Positions 54,216 through 63,933 are shown, counted from the stretch's first letter. The stretch: DNA of 64,000 nt from Streptomyces sp. NBC_00654 (GCF_026341775.1 NZ_JAPEOB010000006.1:32259-96258), one strand, 5' to 3'. A program made the numbers and translations. Notes: generated by a model from the sequence alone, not told the origin.

Positions 54216-54430
54216 GGCGCTACCGGGGCCTACTGATCGGCAACGCCGCCTTCCCTCGCGACCCACACGCCCTTCCTGCCCTCAACGGCCCTCGCGATGA
54301 CATCAAGCAACTACGGAAGGCGCTGACCGATCCGCAGATCGGGCTGTTCGATCCCGCCGATCTCGAGGCTGTGCGCGACAGTGGCATTCAGGAACTCAGG
54401 GGCAAGGTCGCCCCTCGTTCTGGGCCCTGA
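54216..54430 (+). pseudogene. Caspase-like domain protein, N-terminal fragment
   Basis: The frame encodes RRYRGLLIGNAAFPRDPHAL, PALNGPRDDIKQLRKALTDP and IGLFDPADLEAV, the first ~50 residues of the caspase-family proteins common in Streptomyces. The catalytic His and Cys regions are missing. It has no start of its own because its 5' end is joined to the IS6 remnant. Confidence 0.65.
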
Positions 54431-54584
54431 TGACTTTGAACGTGCTGGTCCAGGTGTCGGTGAGGTAGGCCACGTCCTGGCGGAACTTCTCGACCGTGCC
54501 CAGGTCGCCGGGGCGGATGGTGATCGACTGCTGGCTCTGGCACAGGTTCCGTGCAGCGGTTGCTGTGCATGATGAGGGCAACAT
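54396..54584 (-). CDS. Short helical hypothetical, probable fragment
   Basis: The minus-strand frame SITIRPGDLGTVEKFRQDVA then YLTDTWTSTFKVIRAQNEGR has natural helical composition, but the flanking residues are not convincing. It overlaps the end of the caspase fragment. It is probably a relic and is reported at low confidence. Confidence 0.25.
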   Translation of the reverse strand: MLPSSCTATAARNLCQSQQSITIRPGDLGTVEKFRQDVAYLTDTWTSTFKVIRAQNEGRPCP

Positions 54585-54633
54585 GACCTGCGTCTCAACG
54601 ATGGGGCAGTGATCCCGAAGCTAAGGTGCGGTG

Positions 54634-55119
54634 ATGGGCAACGACTCTCTCCTCGGCCGCGCCACCCGTCTCGTTCCGCTGTCCGTCGATCACGCAGAAG
54701 CGCTGTTCCCCTCAGCGTCGGATCCCGAGGTCTGGCGTTGGATGCCCCGGCCTCGCCCAGGCTCCCTGATAGAGACGCGGGAGATGATCAGTCAGATGCT
54801 GGCGGACCGGGCCAGGCGGTGCTTCGCCGTCCAGCGCCTGACGGACGAGGCAGTGATCGGCTCGACCAGTCTGTACGAGCTTGACCCCGCTGAGAGCCGC
54901 GCCGAGATTGGTGCTACCTGGTTCGATCGTGCTTGCTGGGGCGGTCCCTACAATGCCGAGTCCAAGCTGCTGTTGTTGACACACGCCTTCGACGATCTGG
55001 GCCTTGTCCGAATTGCCTTGCGCACCGACAACCTCAACATACGGTCCCAGCAGGCGATGACGCGGCTGGGACTGGTCAAGCGGACAGGGGAGACGCGGGT
55101 CCATACGATGGCCGGGTGA
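54634..55119 (+). CDS. GNAT acetyltransferase, C terminus altered
   Basis: The protein is about 161 residues (ATG at 54634, or a GTG three bases earlier). RATRLVPLSVDHAEALFPSA, RAEIGATWFDRACWGGPYNA (acyl-CoA loop region) and LVRIALRTDNLNIRSQQAMT are typical of RimJ/RimL-like GNATs. It ends as RLGLVKRTGETRVHTMAG, lacking the usual last strand. A family-like last strand (HEGTLRSHMVRQDGT) is found just downstream on the opposite strand, which suggests a local inversion or the end of a second gene copy. Activity is uncertain. Confidence 0.65.
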   Translation: MGNDSLLGRATRLVPLSVDHAEALFPSASDPEVWRWMPRPRPGSLIETREMISQMLADRARRCFAVQRLTDEAVIGSTSLYELDPAESRAEIGATWFDRACWGGPYNAESKLLLLTHAFDDLGLVRIALRTDNLNIRSQQAMTRLGLVKRTGETRVHTMAG

Positions 55120-55134
55120 CCGCCCGTCCGACAG

Positions 55135-55200
55135 TTACCTGCCCTTGGCGGGGCGTGTGCCGTCCTGGCGCACCATGTGGCTGCGCAACGTCCCTTCATG
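55135..55200 (-). pseudogene. Detached GNAT C-terminal segment, opposite strand
   Basis: The minus-strand codons read HEGTLRSHMVRQDGTRPAKG, the characteristic last-strand motif of RimJ/RimL-type GNATs. Nothing else of a GNAT is on this strand. It lies 16 bp from the truncated GNAT gene in the opposite orientation. Confidence 0.5.
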
Positions 55201-55390
55201 TCTGGTCGACCATCCGCACCGAGATCCGGATGACTCCCTCGTCATCCGCCGGCGGACTGTCCTGGCTGCACGCGGCCCGGGTCGCCGCGTCGGCGAACTT
55301 GCCCTGCAGAACCAGTTCCGGCCCCTCAGCGGCTTCGGTGTCCACCCACACCGCCGGGCGGTTCCCGCCGCCCGAGTTCGCGGCGCCGGG
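55196..55390 (-). pseudogene. C-terminal part of a small hypothetical protein
   Basis: The minus-strand frame PAVWVDTEAAEGPELVLQGK, FADAATRAACSQDSPPADDE and VIRISVRMVDQT ends in a stop at 55196. It has normal composition for a conserved actinobacterial protein but no usable start, and its upstream end abuts transposase DNA. Confidence 0.35.
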
Positions 55391-55440
55391 CAGGAGGCGT
55401 CCGACCGCCAGTCCGGCGGCATGGGGGCCGGCGAACCACA

Positions 55441-55804
55441 GCTGATCAGCGTCTCCGACAACACCGGCGGAATCCGCCTGCTCTCGAACATCGCCGAAGG
55501 CCACCCCCGCATCACGAAGTCGTGGGTCGACAGCGGCTACCGCACCAAGACCATCGACCACGGAGCCCGCCTCGGCATCGACGTCGAAGTCACCCGCCGC
55601 GACCCCGCCCAGAAGGGCTTCAAGGTGATCCCGCGACGCTGGGTCGTCGAGCGAACCTTCGGCTGGCTCATGCACCACCGCCGCCTCGCCCGCGACTACG
55701 AAACCCACCCACACCGCTCCGAAGCCATGATCAACATAGCCATGATCGACCTCATGAGCCGAAGACTCACCCGCGAATCAACCCACAACTGGCGCGACAG
55801 TTGA
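55441..55804 (+). pseudogene. IS5-family transposase, C-terminal fragment
   Basis: The frame VDSGYRTKTIDHGARLGIDV (second catalytic Asp), RRWVVERTFGWLMHHRRLAR (Glu) and SEAMINIAMIDLMSRRLTRE is the C-terminal third of an IS5-family DDE transposase. The N-terminal part, with the first Asp, is missing. Confidence 0.8.
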
Positions 55805-55831
55805 CCGGCCGCAGAGTCGGGCTCCTGCGAA

Positions 55832-56248
55832 TCACAGCAGGTAGGGCCACAGGCTAACGCTTGTCCGCTCCACACTGATCTCGACCAACGTTCCATCGAC
55901 AGCAGTCGAAGGCGGCGGCTCGGCGAGGTCGAACAGGATGAGGGTTCCAGCTACTTGCAACACGGCTCCGCCATCACCCGTCAGGCTCAGCTGCCCCCGA
56001 AAGACGATCCGACCGTCCTCCTCCTCATCCACCCCGGGTGAATATGAAGTGGCCGGTCGAGTATTGACGCCCCAGGCCACGTCCTCTTCAACAGTCCACT
56101 CCACATGATGTTCGCGGCCCACCGCCGTCGGATCGCCGCACCAGAACGCCACAGCGGCACCCGCCTCCGAGCGCACCCGAACCGTCGCGCGCCCGTCGGC
56201 GACTTGCCCCACCGCTTCTACATGGACCAACACCCCGCAATCATCCAC
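55832..56248 (-). CDS. Conserved hypothetical protein, 138 residues
   Basis: A beta-rich soluble protein: VLVHVEAVGQVADGRATVRV, VAFWCGDPTAVGREHHVEWT and GRIVFRGQLSLTGDGGAVLQ with VAGTLILFDLA. It may be an OB-fold-like or immunity-type protein, but I cannot assign a family. The frame is clean and codon use is normal. It stands alone among fragments, so its partner genes may be lost. Confidence 0.6.
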   Translation of the reverse strand: MDDCGVLVHVEAVGQVADGRATVRVRSEAGAAVAFWCGDPTAVGREHHVEWTVEEDVAWGVNTRPATSYSPGVDEEEDGRIVFRGQLSLTGDGGAVLQVAGTLILFDLAEPPPSTAVDGTLVEISVERTSVSLWPYLL

Positions 56249-56269
56249 GGCAGCACTGCATTCCCAAAC

Positions 56270-56400
56270 ACCCTCGCCAGGACGAAACGCTCTTTCAGCT
56301 GCGCCGCGCGCACGGCGGCCCGCTCCGGGTCCTTGCCCAGGCCGTTCTTCTGGCCCTTGCGGCGGAGGTTGGCCATGTGCTGCCCGATGGGCACCATCGC
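56270..56400 (-). pseudogene. Helicase-associated domain remnant
   Basis: On the minus strand VPIGQHMANLRRKGQKNGLG then KDPERAAVRAAQLKERFVLA matches the HA repeat IGQLMANLRRKDGLGKDPGR of the 20.4-kb copy. Only about 45 residues remain. Confidence 0.65.
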
Positions 56401-56428
56401 CTCGCCCTCGCCCTCGCCCTCGCCCTCG
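56398..56428. repeat. CGCCCT hexanucleotide run
   Basis: About five tandem copies of a CGCCCT unit lie next to the helicase-associated remnant. Too short and simple for a functional claim. Confidence 0.6.
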
Positions 56429-56551
56429 TGTCGGCGTACACAGTTACGTCCTCAGCTTCGTACGGATGAATAGGGACAGTTGTTGGTGCGGTGAGGCGTG
56501 TTGCTCGGCACTCTGCTGCTTGTTGGTGAGGCAGTGGAGAGGAGTCTGGCG

Positions 56552-56990
56552 ATGCTCTTGGACGCGGAGCGTTGGTTGGAACTGCGGCGCTTCCGGGGGC
56601 TGCTGGAGTCCGGGTCGCTGAGCTTGTCGGAGATCGCCCGGGAGACGGGGCTGGATCGCAAGACGGTCCGGAAGTACCTCTCGTCGCCGGGTCCGGCGAC
56701 GCCGCCGCGGCGGTCGCCGAACGGGCGGTCCCGGGCGAGGGTGATCGACGAGTTCGCGCCGCTGGTCGATGCGATGCTGCGGGCCGAGGTCCTGATGAAA
56801 GCCGCGGTGATCCATGAACGTCTGGTGGCGGAGTACGGCTTCACCGGGAATTACCAGCGGGTCAAGCTCTACGTTCAGGAGGCCCGCCCCAGGGTCGCCG
56901 AGGACCTCGGGATCACGCCGAAGGAGCTGGCGGGCATGCATCGCCGGTTCGAGGTGATCCCCGGCGCCCAAGCTCAGGTGGACTGGGGCG
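56552..56990 (+). pseudogene. istA: IS21-family IstA, first exon
   Basis: The start at ATG 56552 follows AGAGGAG. The exon encodes the N-terminal HTH (LLESGSLSLSEIARETGLDR with KTVRKYL) and part of the linker up to VIPGAQAQVDWGG, where the first catalytic Asp of the DDE core lies. The frame breaks after the first base of a codon at 56990, exactly at a group II intron 5' end (GTGCG). Splicing would rejoin it to 59526. Confidence 0.85.
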
Positions 56991-59525
56991 GTGCGACACG
57001 AGGTCGCGCATATGAGTGAACTCGCAGAGTGGAGGCCGGTCATGCCGGTTGCGTAGTTCTCGGTCAGTGTTCGAGACCGATCTCCGCCCTGACGTGCGCT
57101 CTACGGGCCCTGCCCGCAGAGGGTGCGAAGCTCAGGGAAGACGCCCAAGGGCCCCCGATCCGTCAGGGGGAGCAACCGGGCAAGGAGAAGGCCGGACGGG
57201 CGAACGCGAGTGAACCCCCTGTGATGCCTCGTCATCCACAAGCCCGGGGAGACGGAAAGAACACCGGGCGATAGGACCTGGCCGCCGGAAGAGGCGGCGA
57301 GCGGCGACCGGAGCCTGCCCCGTCGGTCGCATGAACACCGCTGGTCCCGGGGTTTAGGGGGCGCCCTCCCCGGTCGCGTCTCGTATGCGCGGAACGTGGA
57401 AACCCCGTCGGGGTCCGGGCCATCTGGCTCGGTAGGCCGATCGCAAGAGGGGCGGAAGCCCCCGGCGGGACAGGATGCCCAAGAAGCGGATGCCGGCTGC
57501 CGAAAGGCAACGGGACTCGTGACGCCATGGCCGCCTCTCCAGGCGGCTGTCACGGGGAACGGCCGGATGCCGGTCCAGGCGACCTGGCCCGAAAGGGCGC
57601 TGACGTGGGCTGGTGAGCCTTTGAACGCCGAGGCCGAGTGCCTCTCGAACCGAGGGACATGTTGGACACCATTGCGGTGAACGGACCCGAGGACGTTCTC
57701 GACTGGGACGCCATTGCCTGGCGGACTCACGAGGAGAACGTAGTGAGGCTGCGGCGCAGGATCTTCAAGGCGACACGAGAAGAGGACTGGGCCCAGGTCC
57801 GGTCCTTGCAGAAACTGATGCTGAGGTCCTGGTCGAACACGCTGGTAAGCGTGCGGCAGGTCACTCAGCGCAACGCTGGGCGTCGGACGGCTGGGATCGA
57901 CGGGGAGACAGCTTTGTCCCCTGAGGCCAGGGCGGCGGTCGCGATGCGGGTGCATCGCACGCGTTCGTCCTGGGACCCCATGCCCGTCCGTCGTGTGTAC
58001 ATTCCGAAGGCCAATGGCAAGCAGAGACCGCTCGGCATTCCCGTGATCTTGGACCGGTGTCATCAGGCACGGGTTCGCAGTGCACTGGAACCCGAGTGGG
58101 AAGCCCGGTTCGAGCCCCGTTCCTACGGGTTCCGCCCCGGGCGAAGCTGCGCTGACGCGATCGGTTCCCTGTTCTCCACCCTCAGCGGGCCACGCGCCCG
58201 CCGATTGTGGATTCTGGACGCTGATCTGTCAGCTGCGTTCGACAAGATCGGCCACGCTCGGCTGCTCGATTCGCTCGGTTCGTTCCCGGCCAGGGAACTA
58301 ATCGAGCGGTGGTTGAAGGCCGGAGTGGTCGACAAAGGGCAGTTCATTCCGACCGAGGAGGGCTCTCCTCAAGGCGGTGTGATCAGTCCGTTGTTGATGA
58401 ACGTGGCCCTCCATGGGCTGGAGGAGGCCGCAGGGGTCCGCTACCTCACCACCGGCACACACGCCGGGGATGTGGTGGCAGGCTCTCCGATCTTGGTGAG
58501 ATACGCCGACGACATGGTCGCCTGCTGTCACTCCAGACAGCAGGCCGAGCAGGTCAAGGCACAGCTTGCGGAGTGGCTGGCGCCCCGGGGGCTGGTCTTC
58601 AACGAGGACAAGACGCGCATCGTCCACCTCGAAGAGGGCTTCAACTTCCTTGGGTTCAACGTCCGCCGCTATCGACGCGGCAAGCTGCTGATCAAGCCGA
58701 GCGCGGAGGCGGTCAGGCGCATCCGGAAGAGGCTCGCGGACGAGGTGCGCGCTCTGCGCGGCTTGAACGCGACGGCGGTCATCGCCAAGCTCAACCCGAT
58801 CGTGCGGGGCTGGGCTGCCTACTACCGGGGGGTGGTGTCCAGCAGGATCTTCACGGCGCTGGATCACTACGTGTGGTGGCTCACCTACCGGTGGGCCAGA
58901 CGCATGCACCCCAACAAGTCGAAGAAGTGGATCGTTCGACGCTACTTCGGCAGGTTCAACAAGTTCAGGAACGATCGGTGGGTGTTCGGAGATCGCGCCA
59001 ATGTGCTCAACGACCGCGGTGAGATCCCGATTCTCCTCAAGTTCTCCTGGACGAACATCGTTCGGCACCAGCTGATCGCAGGCGGGGCGTCACCCGATGA
59101 CCCCGACCTGACGGACTACTGGGTCAAGCGGCGACGGAAGGTCAAACCCCCGCTGGACAGCTACAACTTGCGCCTGCTCGCCAAGCAGGACGGCCGCTGT
59201 CCGCTCTGCAAGGAACACCTTCTCACCGCCGATCAGCCCCCGCAATCGCCCCAGGAATGGGAACGGTGGTGGCTGAACGTCGTCAAGAGAGCGATAGCCG
59301 CCGACTATCTCACTCACCACGGACGGCCTGACGCGCCGAGCACGGACCGAACACGCCTCGTGCACGCCTCCTGTCACCGCAGGCTTCGGCCTCGCAGCCG
59401 CAGGAGAACAGCAGTTGCTGCACTCTCGTGAAGCCCAAGGGGCTTGCTTGAGCCGAGGTGCGGGGAAACCCGCTCGCCCGGTTCTGAGGGGGCGGGGACG
59501 CAGCAATGCGTCCCCGCTACCCGAC
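56991..59525 (+). mobile_element. Group II intron with ORF, inserted in istA
   Basis: This 2535-nt element begins with the consensus GTGCG and ends with CTACCCGAC, a group II 3' end. About 650 nt of 5' ribozyme sequence precede the intron-encoded protein. Domain V lies at 59449-59484 (GAGCCG, GAAA-type loop, CGGTTC) and domain VI follows. Removing it exactly restores the IstA frame (GG then DEGKILAHTGIGK), which fixes both boundaries. Confidence 0.9.
57659..59431 (+). CDS. ltrA: Group II intron-encoded reverse transcriptase/maturase
   Basis: This 590-residue protein starts at ATG 57659. The RT domain shows [20 protein letters not shown], the [16 protein letters not shown] segment, [15 protein letters not shown] and the catalytic [10 protein letters not shown]. 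Domain X (maturase) follows with [13 protein letters not shown] and WRW-type residues. A C-terminal HNH-type endonuclease is marked by CPLCKEHLL and a later H-C pair ([11 protein letters not shown]). All domains are intact, so the protein should support splicing and retrohoming. It resembles but differs throughout from the second copy at 60499. Confidence 0.92.
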   Translation: MLDTIAVNGPEDVLDWDAIAWRTHEENVVRLRRRIFKATREEDWAQVRSLQKLMLRSWSNTLVSVRQVTQRNAGRRTAGIDGETALSPEARAAVAMRVHRTRSSWDPMPVRRVYIPKANGKQRPLGIPVILDRCHQARVRSALEPEWEARFEPRSYGFRPGRSCADAIGSLFSTLSGPRARRLWILDADLSAAFDKIGHARLLDSLGSFPARELIERWLKAGVVDKGQFIPTEEGSPQGGVISPLLMNVALHGLEEAAGVRYLTTGTHAGDVVAGSPILVRYADDMVACCHSRQQAEQVKAQLAEWLAPRGLVFNEDKTRIVHLEEGFNFLGFNVRRYRRGKLLIKPSAEAVRRIRKRLADEVRALRGLNATAVIAKLNPIVRGWAAYYRGVVSSRIFTALDHYVWWLTYRWARRMHPNKSKKWIVRRYFGRFNKFRNDRWVFGDRANVLNDRGEIPILLKFSWTNIVRHQLIAGGASPDDPDLTDYWVKRRRKVKPPLDSYNLRLLAKQDGRCPLCKEHLLTADQPPQSPQEWERWWLNVVKRAIAADYLTHHGRPDAPSTDRTRLVHASCHRRLRPRSRRRTAVAALS

Positions 59526-60334
59526 ACGAGGGCAAGATCCTCGCGCATACGGGCATCGGGAAGGTCTATTCCTTCCACATGACCTTGTCGTACTCCCGTG
59601 ATCCGTTCTGCTGTTTCACCACGAGCCAGGATCTGGAGACCTTCTTCGAGTGCCACCGACGGGCGTTCGCGCACTTCGGCGGGGTGCCGATGACGATGGT
59701 CTACGACCGCACCAAGACCGTCGTGCGCCGGCATGTCGCCCCTGGTGAGGCGGTGCCCCTGCATCCGGAAGCGGTCGGCTTCGCCGGGCACTACGACTTC
59801 GATATCGATGTGCTGGCCGCCTACCGGCCCACCGGCAAGGGCCGGGTCGAACGCCAGGTGCTGATCGTCCGCGACCACGTTCTCTCCGGGCGGGCCTTTT
59901 CCTCGACCGAGGAGATGGACGCCGCGTTCACGACCTGGGTGCCCCGGCGGCGGGCCCAGATTCACAAAACCCACCGTGAGGTGATCGGGCACCGGGCCGC
60001 CCGGGACCATGCAGCCCTCAAGACGCTGCCGCCGGTCCCGTATCTGGTGGCCGAACGGCACCTGCGGCCGGTCGGCAAGGACTGTCTGATCGCGTTCGGC
60101 GGCAACCTCTACTCGGTGCCCGCCCGCAAGGTCCGCCCTCGCCAGCTCGTCGAGATCCGGGCCACGAAATCGCAGGTCATGCTGCATTCCACGGTCCCCG
60201 ACCCGGGCGGCGAAACACTGCTGGCCATGCACCCCAGGGCGGTCGGCCGCGGGGTCCGCGTGGTCGAGGAAACACACTGGGACGGGCTGCCCACCGGCAA
60301 GAACCGCCGAACGACCACCGGCGAAGGGCCCTGA
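59526..60334 (+). pseudogene. istA: IS21-family IstA, second exon, C-terminally truncated
   Basis: The exon continues the DDE integrase core: GKVYSFHMTLSYSRDPFCCF, MTMVYDRTKTVVRRHVAPGE (second Asp), YRPTGKGRVERQVLIVRDHV (catalytic Glu) and the C-terminal DCLIAFGGNLYSVPARKVRP. It ends as HWDGLPTGKNRRTTTGEGP. IS21 transposases normally continue for about 80-100 more residues. Foreign IS5-type DNA begins right after, so IstA is truncated even if the intron is spliced. Confidence 0.82.
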
Positions 60335-60480
60335 CCCCGGGGCTCGTTCCGGCCACGGCGGCAACAACGGCTCGATCAGCGCCCACAAATCATCGTCCAC
60401 GATCCACGGTCGAGTACCCACACCCTCACGAACGGCCGAATCGTCACACCGGTTACGCCCCACCAGCACACTTCAACAAG
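60335..60480 (-). mobile_element. IS5-family 5' fragment
   Basis: On the minus strand VGRNRCDDSAVREGVGTRPW then IVDDDLWALIEPLLPPWPER is the start of an IS5-family transposase. Only about 45 codons remain. It sits between truncated istA and the second, truncated intron. Confidence 0.7.
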
Positions 60481-62371
60481 ATCGTGTTACGAGCTCTTAT
60501 GGAGGAGACGACTACGGTCGCTGCACTCCTGCCTGCGGTGAACGGACCCGAGGACGCGACTCTCGACTGGCACAGCATAGACTGGGCCGAATGCGAGGAG
60601 AACGTACGGCGGTTGAGGCAGAGGATCTTCAAGGCAACGCGGGATGGGGACCTGAAGAAGGTCCGCAACTTGCAGAAGCTCATGCTGCGAAGCCGAAGCA
60701 ACACGCTGGTCAGCGTGAAGCGGGTAACGCAGCAGAGCAGTGGTCGCAAGACCGCTGGCATTGACGGGGAGCGAGCTCTCACGCCTACGGCGCGGGGAAA
60801 GCTGGCGGCCGAGGTCCATCGGTCGTCCCAGCCCTGGAAGGCCAGGCCGGTCAAGCGAGTGTTTATTCCGAAGAGCAACGGAAAACAGCGGCCCCTTGGT
60901 ATCCCGGTCATCCGTGACCGGGTTCTTCAAGCGCAGGTGAAGAACGCGCTTGAACCTGAGTGGGAAGCACGGTTCGAACCGAGGTCATACGGGTTCAGAC
61001 CGGGTCGTAGCTGTCAGGACGCGGTATCCGCAATCTTCTGGACGTCTTGCGGTAGGCACGCAAAACGTCTGTGGGTTCTGGATGCGGACCTGTCAGCGGC
61101 GTTCGACCGCATCAACCACGACCACCTGATGGACTCTCTCGGACTCTTCCCCGCCAGGGAACTGGTCCGAGAATGGCTGAAGGCGGGCGTGATTGACCGC
61201 GGTCGGTTCGCACCAACTGAGGAGGGAACGCCGCAAGGCGGGGTAATCAGCCCTCTGCTGCTGAACGTTGCACTGCACGGATTAGAGCAGGCCGCGGGGT
61301 GTCAATATCGAGTGGTCCGAGAAGGGCGAGAGCCCAGCTCGGCACCGGGCACTCCAGTGCTGGTGAGGTACGCAGACGATTTCGTTGTGCTCTGTCACAG
61401 CGAAGTGGAAGTGCACCAGGTCAAGGATCGCCTGGAGGAATGGTTGCGGCCGAGGGGTCTTCGCTTCAACGAGGAGAAGACGCAAGTCGCCCATATTGAA
61501 AAGGGTTTCGACTTCCTCGGTTTCACCGTTCGTCGCATAGGCGGAAAACTGATCATCAAGCCGAGCAAGGCAGCCTGCAAGAGGCTTCGGGCACGACTAA
61601 GGGCCGAGGTTAAGTCCCTGCGCGGGACCAATGCTGAGGCTCTGTTGCGCAGGCTGGTCCCAATCGTCCGTGGCTGGGCCGCCTATTACCGAGGGGTGGC
61701 GTCCTCGACGACCTTCACGTCGTTGGACCACTACATGTGGCGGCTGACCTGGAAATGGGCCAGTCGTCGTCACCATAACAAGCCGGGGTACTGGGTTATG
61801 GAGCGGTACTTCGGACAGTTCCACCCGTCCCGGCGAGACCGGTGGGTATTCGGCGACCGCGATAGCGGAGCCTTCCTGCCAAAATTCGCCTGGACAGGCA
61901 TCGTCCGTCACTCACTCGTCAAGGGCAGGGCGTCCCCGGACGACCCCGCGCTGAGCGAGTACTGGCACAAGCGCCGCCGGAGAAAAGCGCCACCGCCCAT
62001 GGACAAGACCAGTCTTGCCCTGGCAGTGCGGCAGAGAGGGCTTTGTCCTCTCTGCAAGCAGGCGCTGATCGTCGGGGCCGAATACGAACCTGACAGCCCA
62101 CGTGAGTGGATCAATTGGTTCGCGGCCTCGAAGAAAATGCTTCACAAGCATCACTTCACCTACCGACGAGACGGCGGCACAGACGAGCGGAACAATCTTC
62201 GCCTCGTGCACTCCGAATGCCACCGCCAGCATCACGCGGGCGACGGCAAACGGGCCACACAACCCTGCTGACCTGCGAAGCCCTCGGGGTTTACTTGAGC
62301 CGGATGCGCTTAATGGCGCACGTCCGGTTCTGAGGGGGCCGGATCACGGCAACGCGATCCGGCTACCCGAC
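60481..62371 (+). mobile_element. Second group II intron, 5' ribozyme part missing
   Basis: The intron-encoded protein, domain V (62297-62330, a perfect 34-nt GAGCCG...CGGTTC structure) and domain VI ending CTACCCGAC at 62371 are all present. The ~600 nt of domains I-III that precede the ORF in the first intron are absent: the ORF starts within 20 bp of IS5-type DNA. It cannot self-splice. Its 3' end joins an istB exon in frame. Confidence 0.85.
60499..62271 (+). CDS. ltrA: Group II intron-encoded reverse transcriptase/maturase, second copy
   Basis: This 590-residue protein has the same domain order as the first copy: [51 protein letters not shown], catalytic RYADDFVVLC, domain X with [13 protein letters not shown], and an HNH-type end (CPLCKQALIVGAEY, LVHSECHRQHH). 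The frame is complete. It is clearly homologous but diverged along its length, so this is a related intron rather than a recent duplicate. The ATG is preceded by an upstream in-frame GTG. Confidence 0.9.
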   Translation: MEETTTVAALLPAVNGPEDATLDWHSIDWAECEENVRRLRQRIFKATRDGDLKKVRNLQKLMLRSRSNTLVSVKRVTQQSSGRKTAGIDGERALTPTARGKLAAEVHRSSQPWKARPVKRVFIPKSNGKQRPLGIPVIRDRVLQAQVKNALEPEWEARFEPRSYGFRPGRSCQDAVSAIFWTSCGRHAKRLWVLDADLSAAFDRINHDHLMDSLGLFPARELVREWLKAGVIDRGRFAPTEEGTPQGGVISPLLLNVALHGLEQAAGCQYRVVREGREPSSAPGTPVLVRYADDFVVLCHSEVEVHQVKDRLEEWLRPRGLRFNEEKTQVAHIEKGFDFLGFTVRRIGGKLIIKPSKAACKRLRARLRAEVKSLRGTNAEALLRRLVPIVRGWAAYYRGVASSTTFTSLDHYMWRLTWKWASRRHHNKPGYWVMERYFGQFHPSRRDRWVFGDRDSGAFLPKFAWTGIVRHSLVKGRASPDDPALSEYWHKRRRRKAPPPMDKTSLALAVRQRGLCPLCKQALIVGAEYEPDSPREWINWFAASKKMLHKHHFTYRRDGGTDERNNLRLVHSECHRQHHAGDGKRATQPC

Positions 62372-62901
62372 TCCAGCCCGACCTCGACCCGCGCAAGGTC
62401 AAAGACCTTGCCACCCTGTCCTTCGTCGAGGCCAAGGCCAACGCGGCCCTGCTCGGGCCGCCCGGGGTCGGCAAGACCCACATCGCGATCGCGCTGGCGG
62501 TCGCTGCCTGCCGGGCCGGTTACTCGATCTACTTCACCAGCCTCGACGACATGGTCCGCAACCTCAAAGCCGCTGAAGCGGCAGGACGATTGACCAGCAA
62601 ACTCCGCTCCTACCTCCGGCCGAGCGTTCTCGTGGTGGACGAGGTCGGCTACCAGCCGCTCGAACGCGCCGAGGCGAACCTGGTCTTCCAGGTGATCTCC
62701 AAGCGCTACGAGAAAGGCTCGATCATCCTCACCTCGAACAAGACCTTCAGTGAATGGGGCCAGGTCTTCGGTGACGAAGTCCTCGCCACCGCGATCCTCG
62801 ACCGCCTCCTGCACCACTGCGAAGTCGTCCCCATCAACGGCCCCAGCTACCGGCTCAAGAACCGCCTCAAGGCCATCGACCGCGAGACGGACGTGGCCTG
62901 A
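62372..62901 (+). pseudogene. istB: IS21-family IstB ATPase, C-terminal exon
   Basis: After the intron end the frame gives QPDLDPRKVKDLATLSFVEA, Walker A LLGPPGVGKTHIAIALAVA, Walker B SVLVVDEVGYQPLE, sensor SIILTSNKTFSEW and the end YRLKNRLKAIDRETDVA. About 176 residues are present; the first ~80 of IstB are missing because the DNA upstream of the second intron was replaced. The helper ATPase core is intact but has no start codon of its own. Confidence 0.85.
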
Positions 62902-63046
62902 CAGGTGGGGACGAAGAAAGGTACGGGACTGGGGACTTAAGTCCGTACGCCGACACATGCTCATCCGACGCTCGACGAGCCGCTACCGCTGGGACGGCCG
63001 CCCCACCACCCGACGCCTCAAGTGATCCATTTGCCGGTCGGTCTAA
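62902..63046. other. Right flank of the IS21-type element
   Basis: These are 145 bp without a gene. They presumably include the right end of the IS21 element, but I could not define a terminal repeat that pairs with its left end near 56470. Confidence 0.4.
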
Positions 63047-63933
63047 CTGATCATTTCAGAATGAGATCGGTGTGTTGGCTTGGCAGTTGGGTGTTGTGTC
63101 GGCAGGATCTGCCGGGTGTCTGCTGATCTCGTGCCCGATGACCTGTGGGAACGCATAGCCCCGCTGCTGCCTCCTCGTCCGCCTCGGCGGCACCGGTATC
63201 CCGGGCGGCTGCCGGCCGATGACCGTGCTGCTCTGCGGGGCATCGTTTACGTGCTGCGCAAAAGTGTGAGCTGGCGGGACGTCCCTGCGGAGCAGGTGGG
63301 CTGCAGTGGGGTGACGGCCTGGCGGCGTCTGCGGGACTGGACCGAAGCCGGAGTCTGGCCCCGCCTCCACGAAGTCCTGCTGGCAGAACTGCGTAAAGAG
63401 GGCCTGCTGGAGATGGACGACGCTGCGATCGACGGCTCGCACGTCAGGGCCCTCAAGGGGGGGCTCACACCGGACCTTCGCCGGTCGACCGCGCACGCCC
63501 CGGCAGCAAACACCACATCATCGTCGACCGGCACGGAACCCCGCTCGCCGTTGCTCTGACCAGCGGCAACCGCCACGACGTCACCCAGCTCATGCCACTT
63601 CTGGACGCCATACCGCACATCCGCGGCCTGCGCGGCCGGCCCCGCCACCGGCCCCGGCGACTGTTCGCCGACCGTGGCTACGACTACGACAAGTACCGCC
63701 GCCTCGTCCGGGCTCGTGGGATCACACCGAAGATCGCCCGTCGCGGCACACCGCACGGCTCCGGCCTGGGCAGGACCCGCTGGGTCGTCGAGCGGACCTT
63801 CGCCTGGCTGCACCAGTTCAAACGCCTTCGGATCCGCTACGAGATACGCGCCGACCTCCATCTCGGTCTGCTCCAACTCGCCTGCAGCATCATCTGCTTG
63901 AGACGACTCCGAACCGCATTCTGAAACGATCAG
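63047..63933 (+). mobile_element. IS5-family insertion sequence, 887 bp, copy B
   Basis: Same element as 19496-20382 in the opposite orientation, with the same length and a TAA duplication at 63044-63046 and 63934-63936. The left repeat reads CTGATCATTTCAGAATG and the right CTGATCGTTTCAGAATG inward. Confidence 0.92.
63116..63924 (+). CDS. IS5-family transposase (two frames, probable programmed frameshift), copy B
   Basis: The first frame runs from MSADLVPDDLWERIAPLLPP to VRALKGG, and the second frame continues after the G7 run as AHTGPSPVDRARPGSKHHII through LFADRGYDYDKYRR and RWVVERTFAWLHQF to the stop at 63924. The translated products equal those of copy A, so both copies are recent and probably active. 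Confidence 0.88.

Noticed and set aside
60326..60340. GGGCCCTGACCCCGG identical to the IS3 terminal repeat
   Set aside because: It lies at the junction of istA and an IS5-type coding fragment with no IS3 sequence beyond these 15 bases, so coincidence cannot be excluded.
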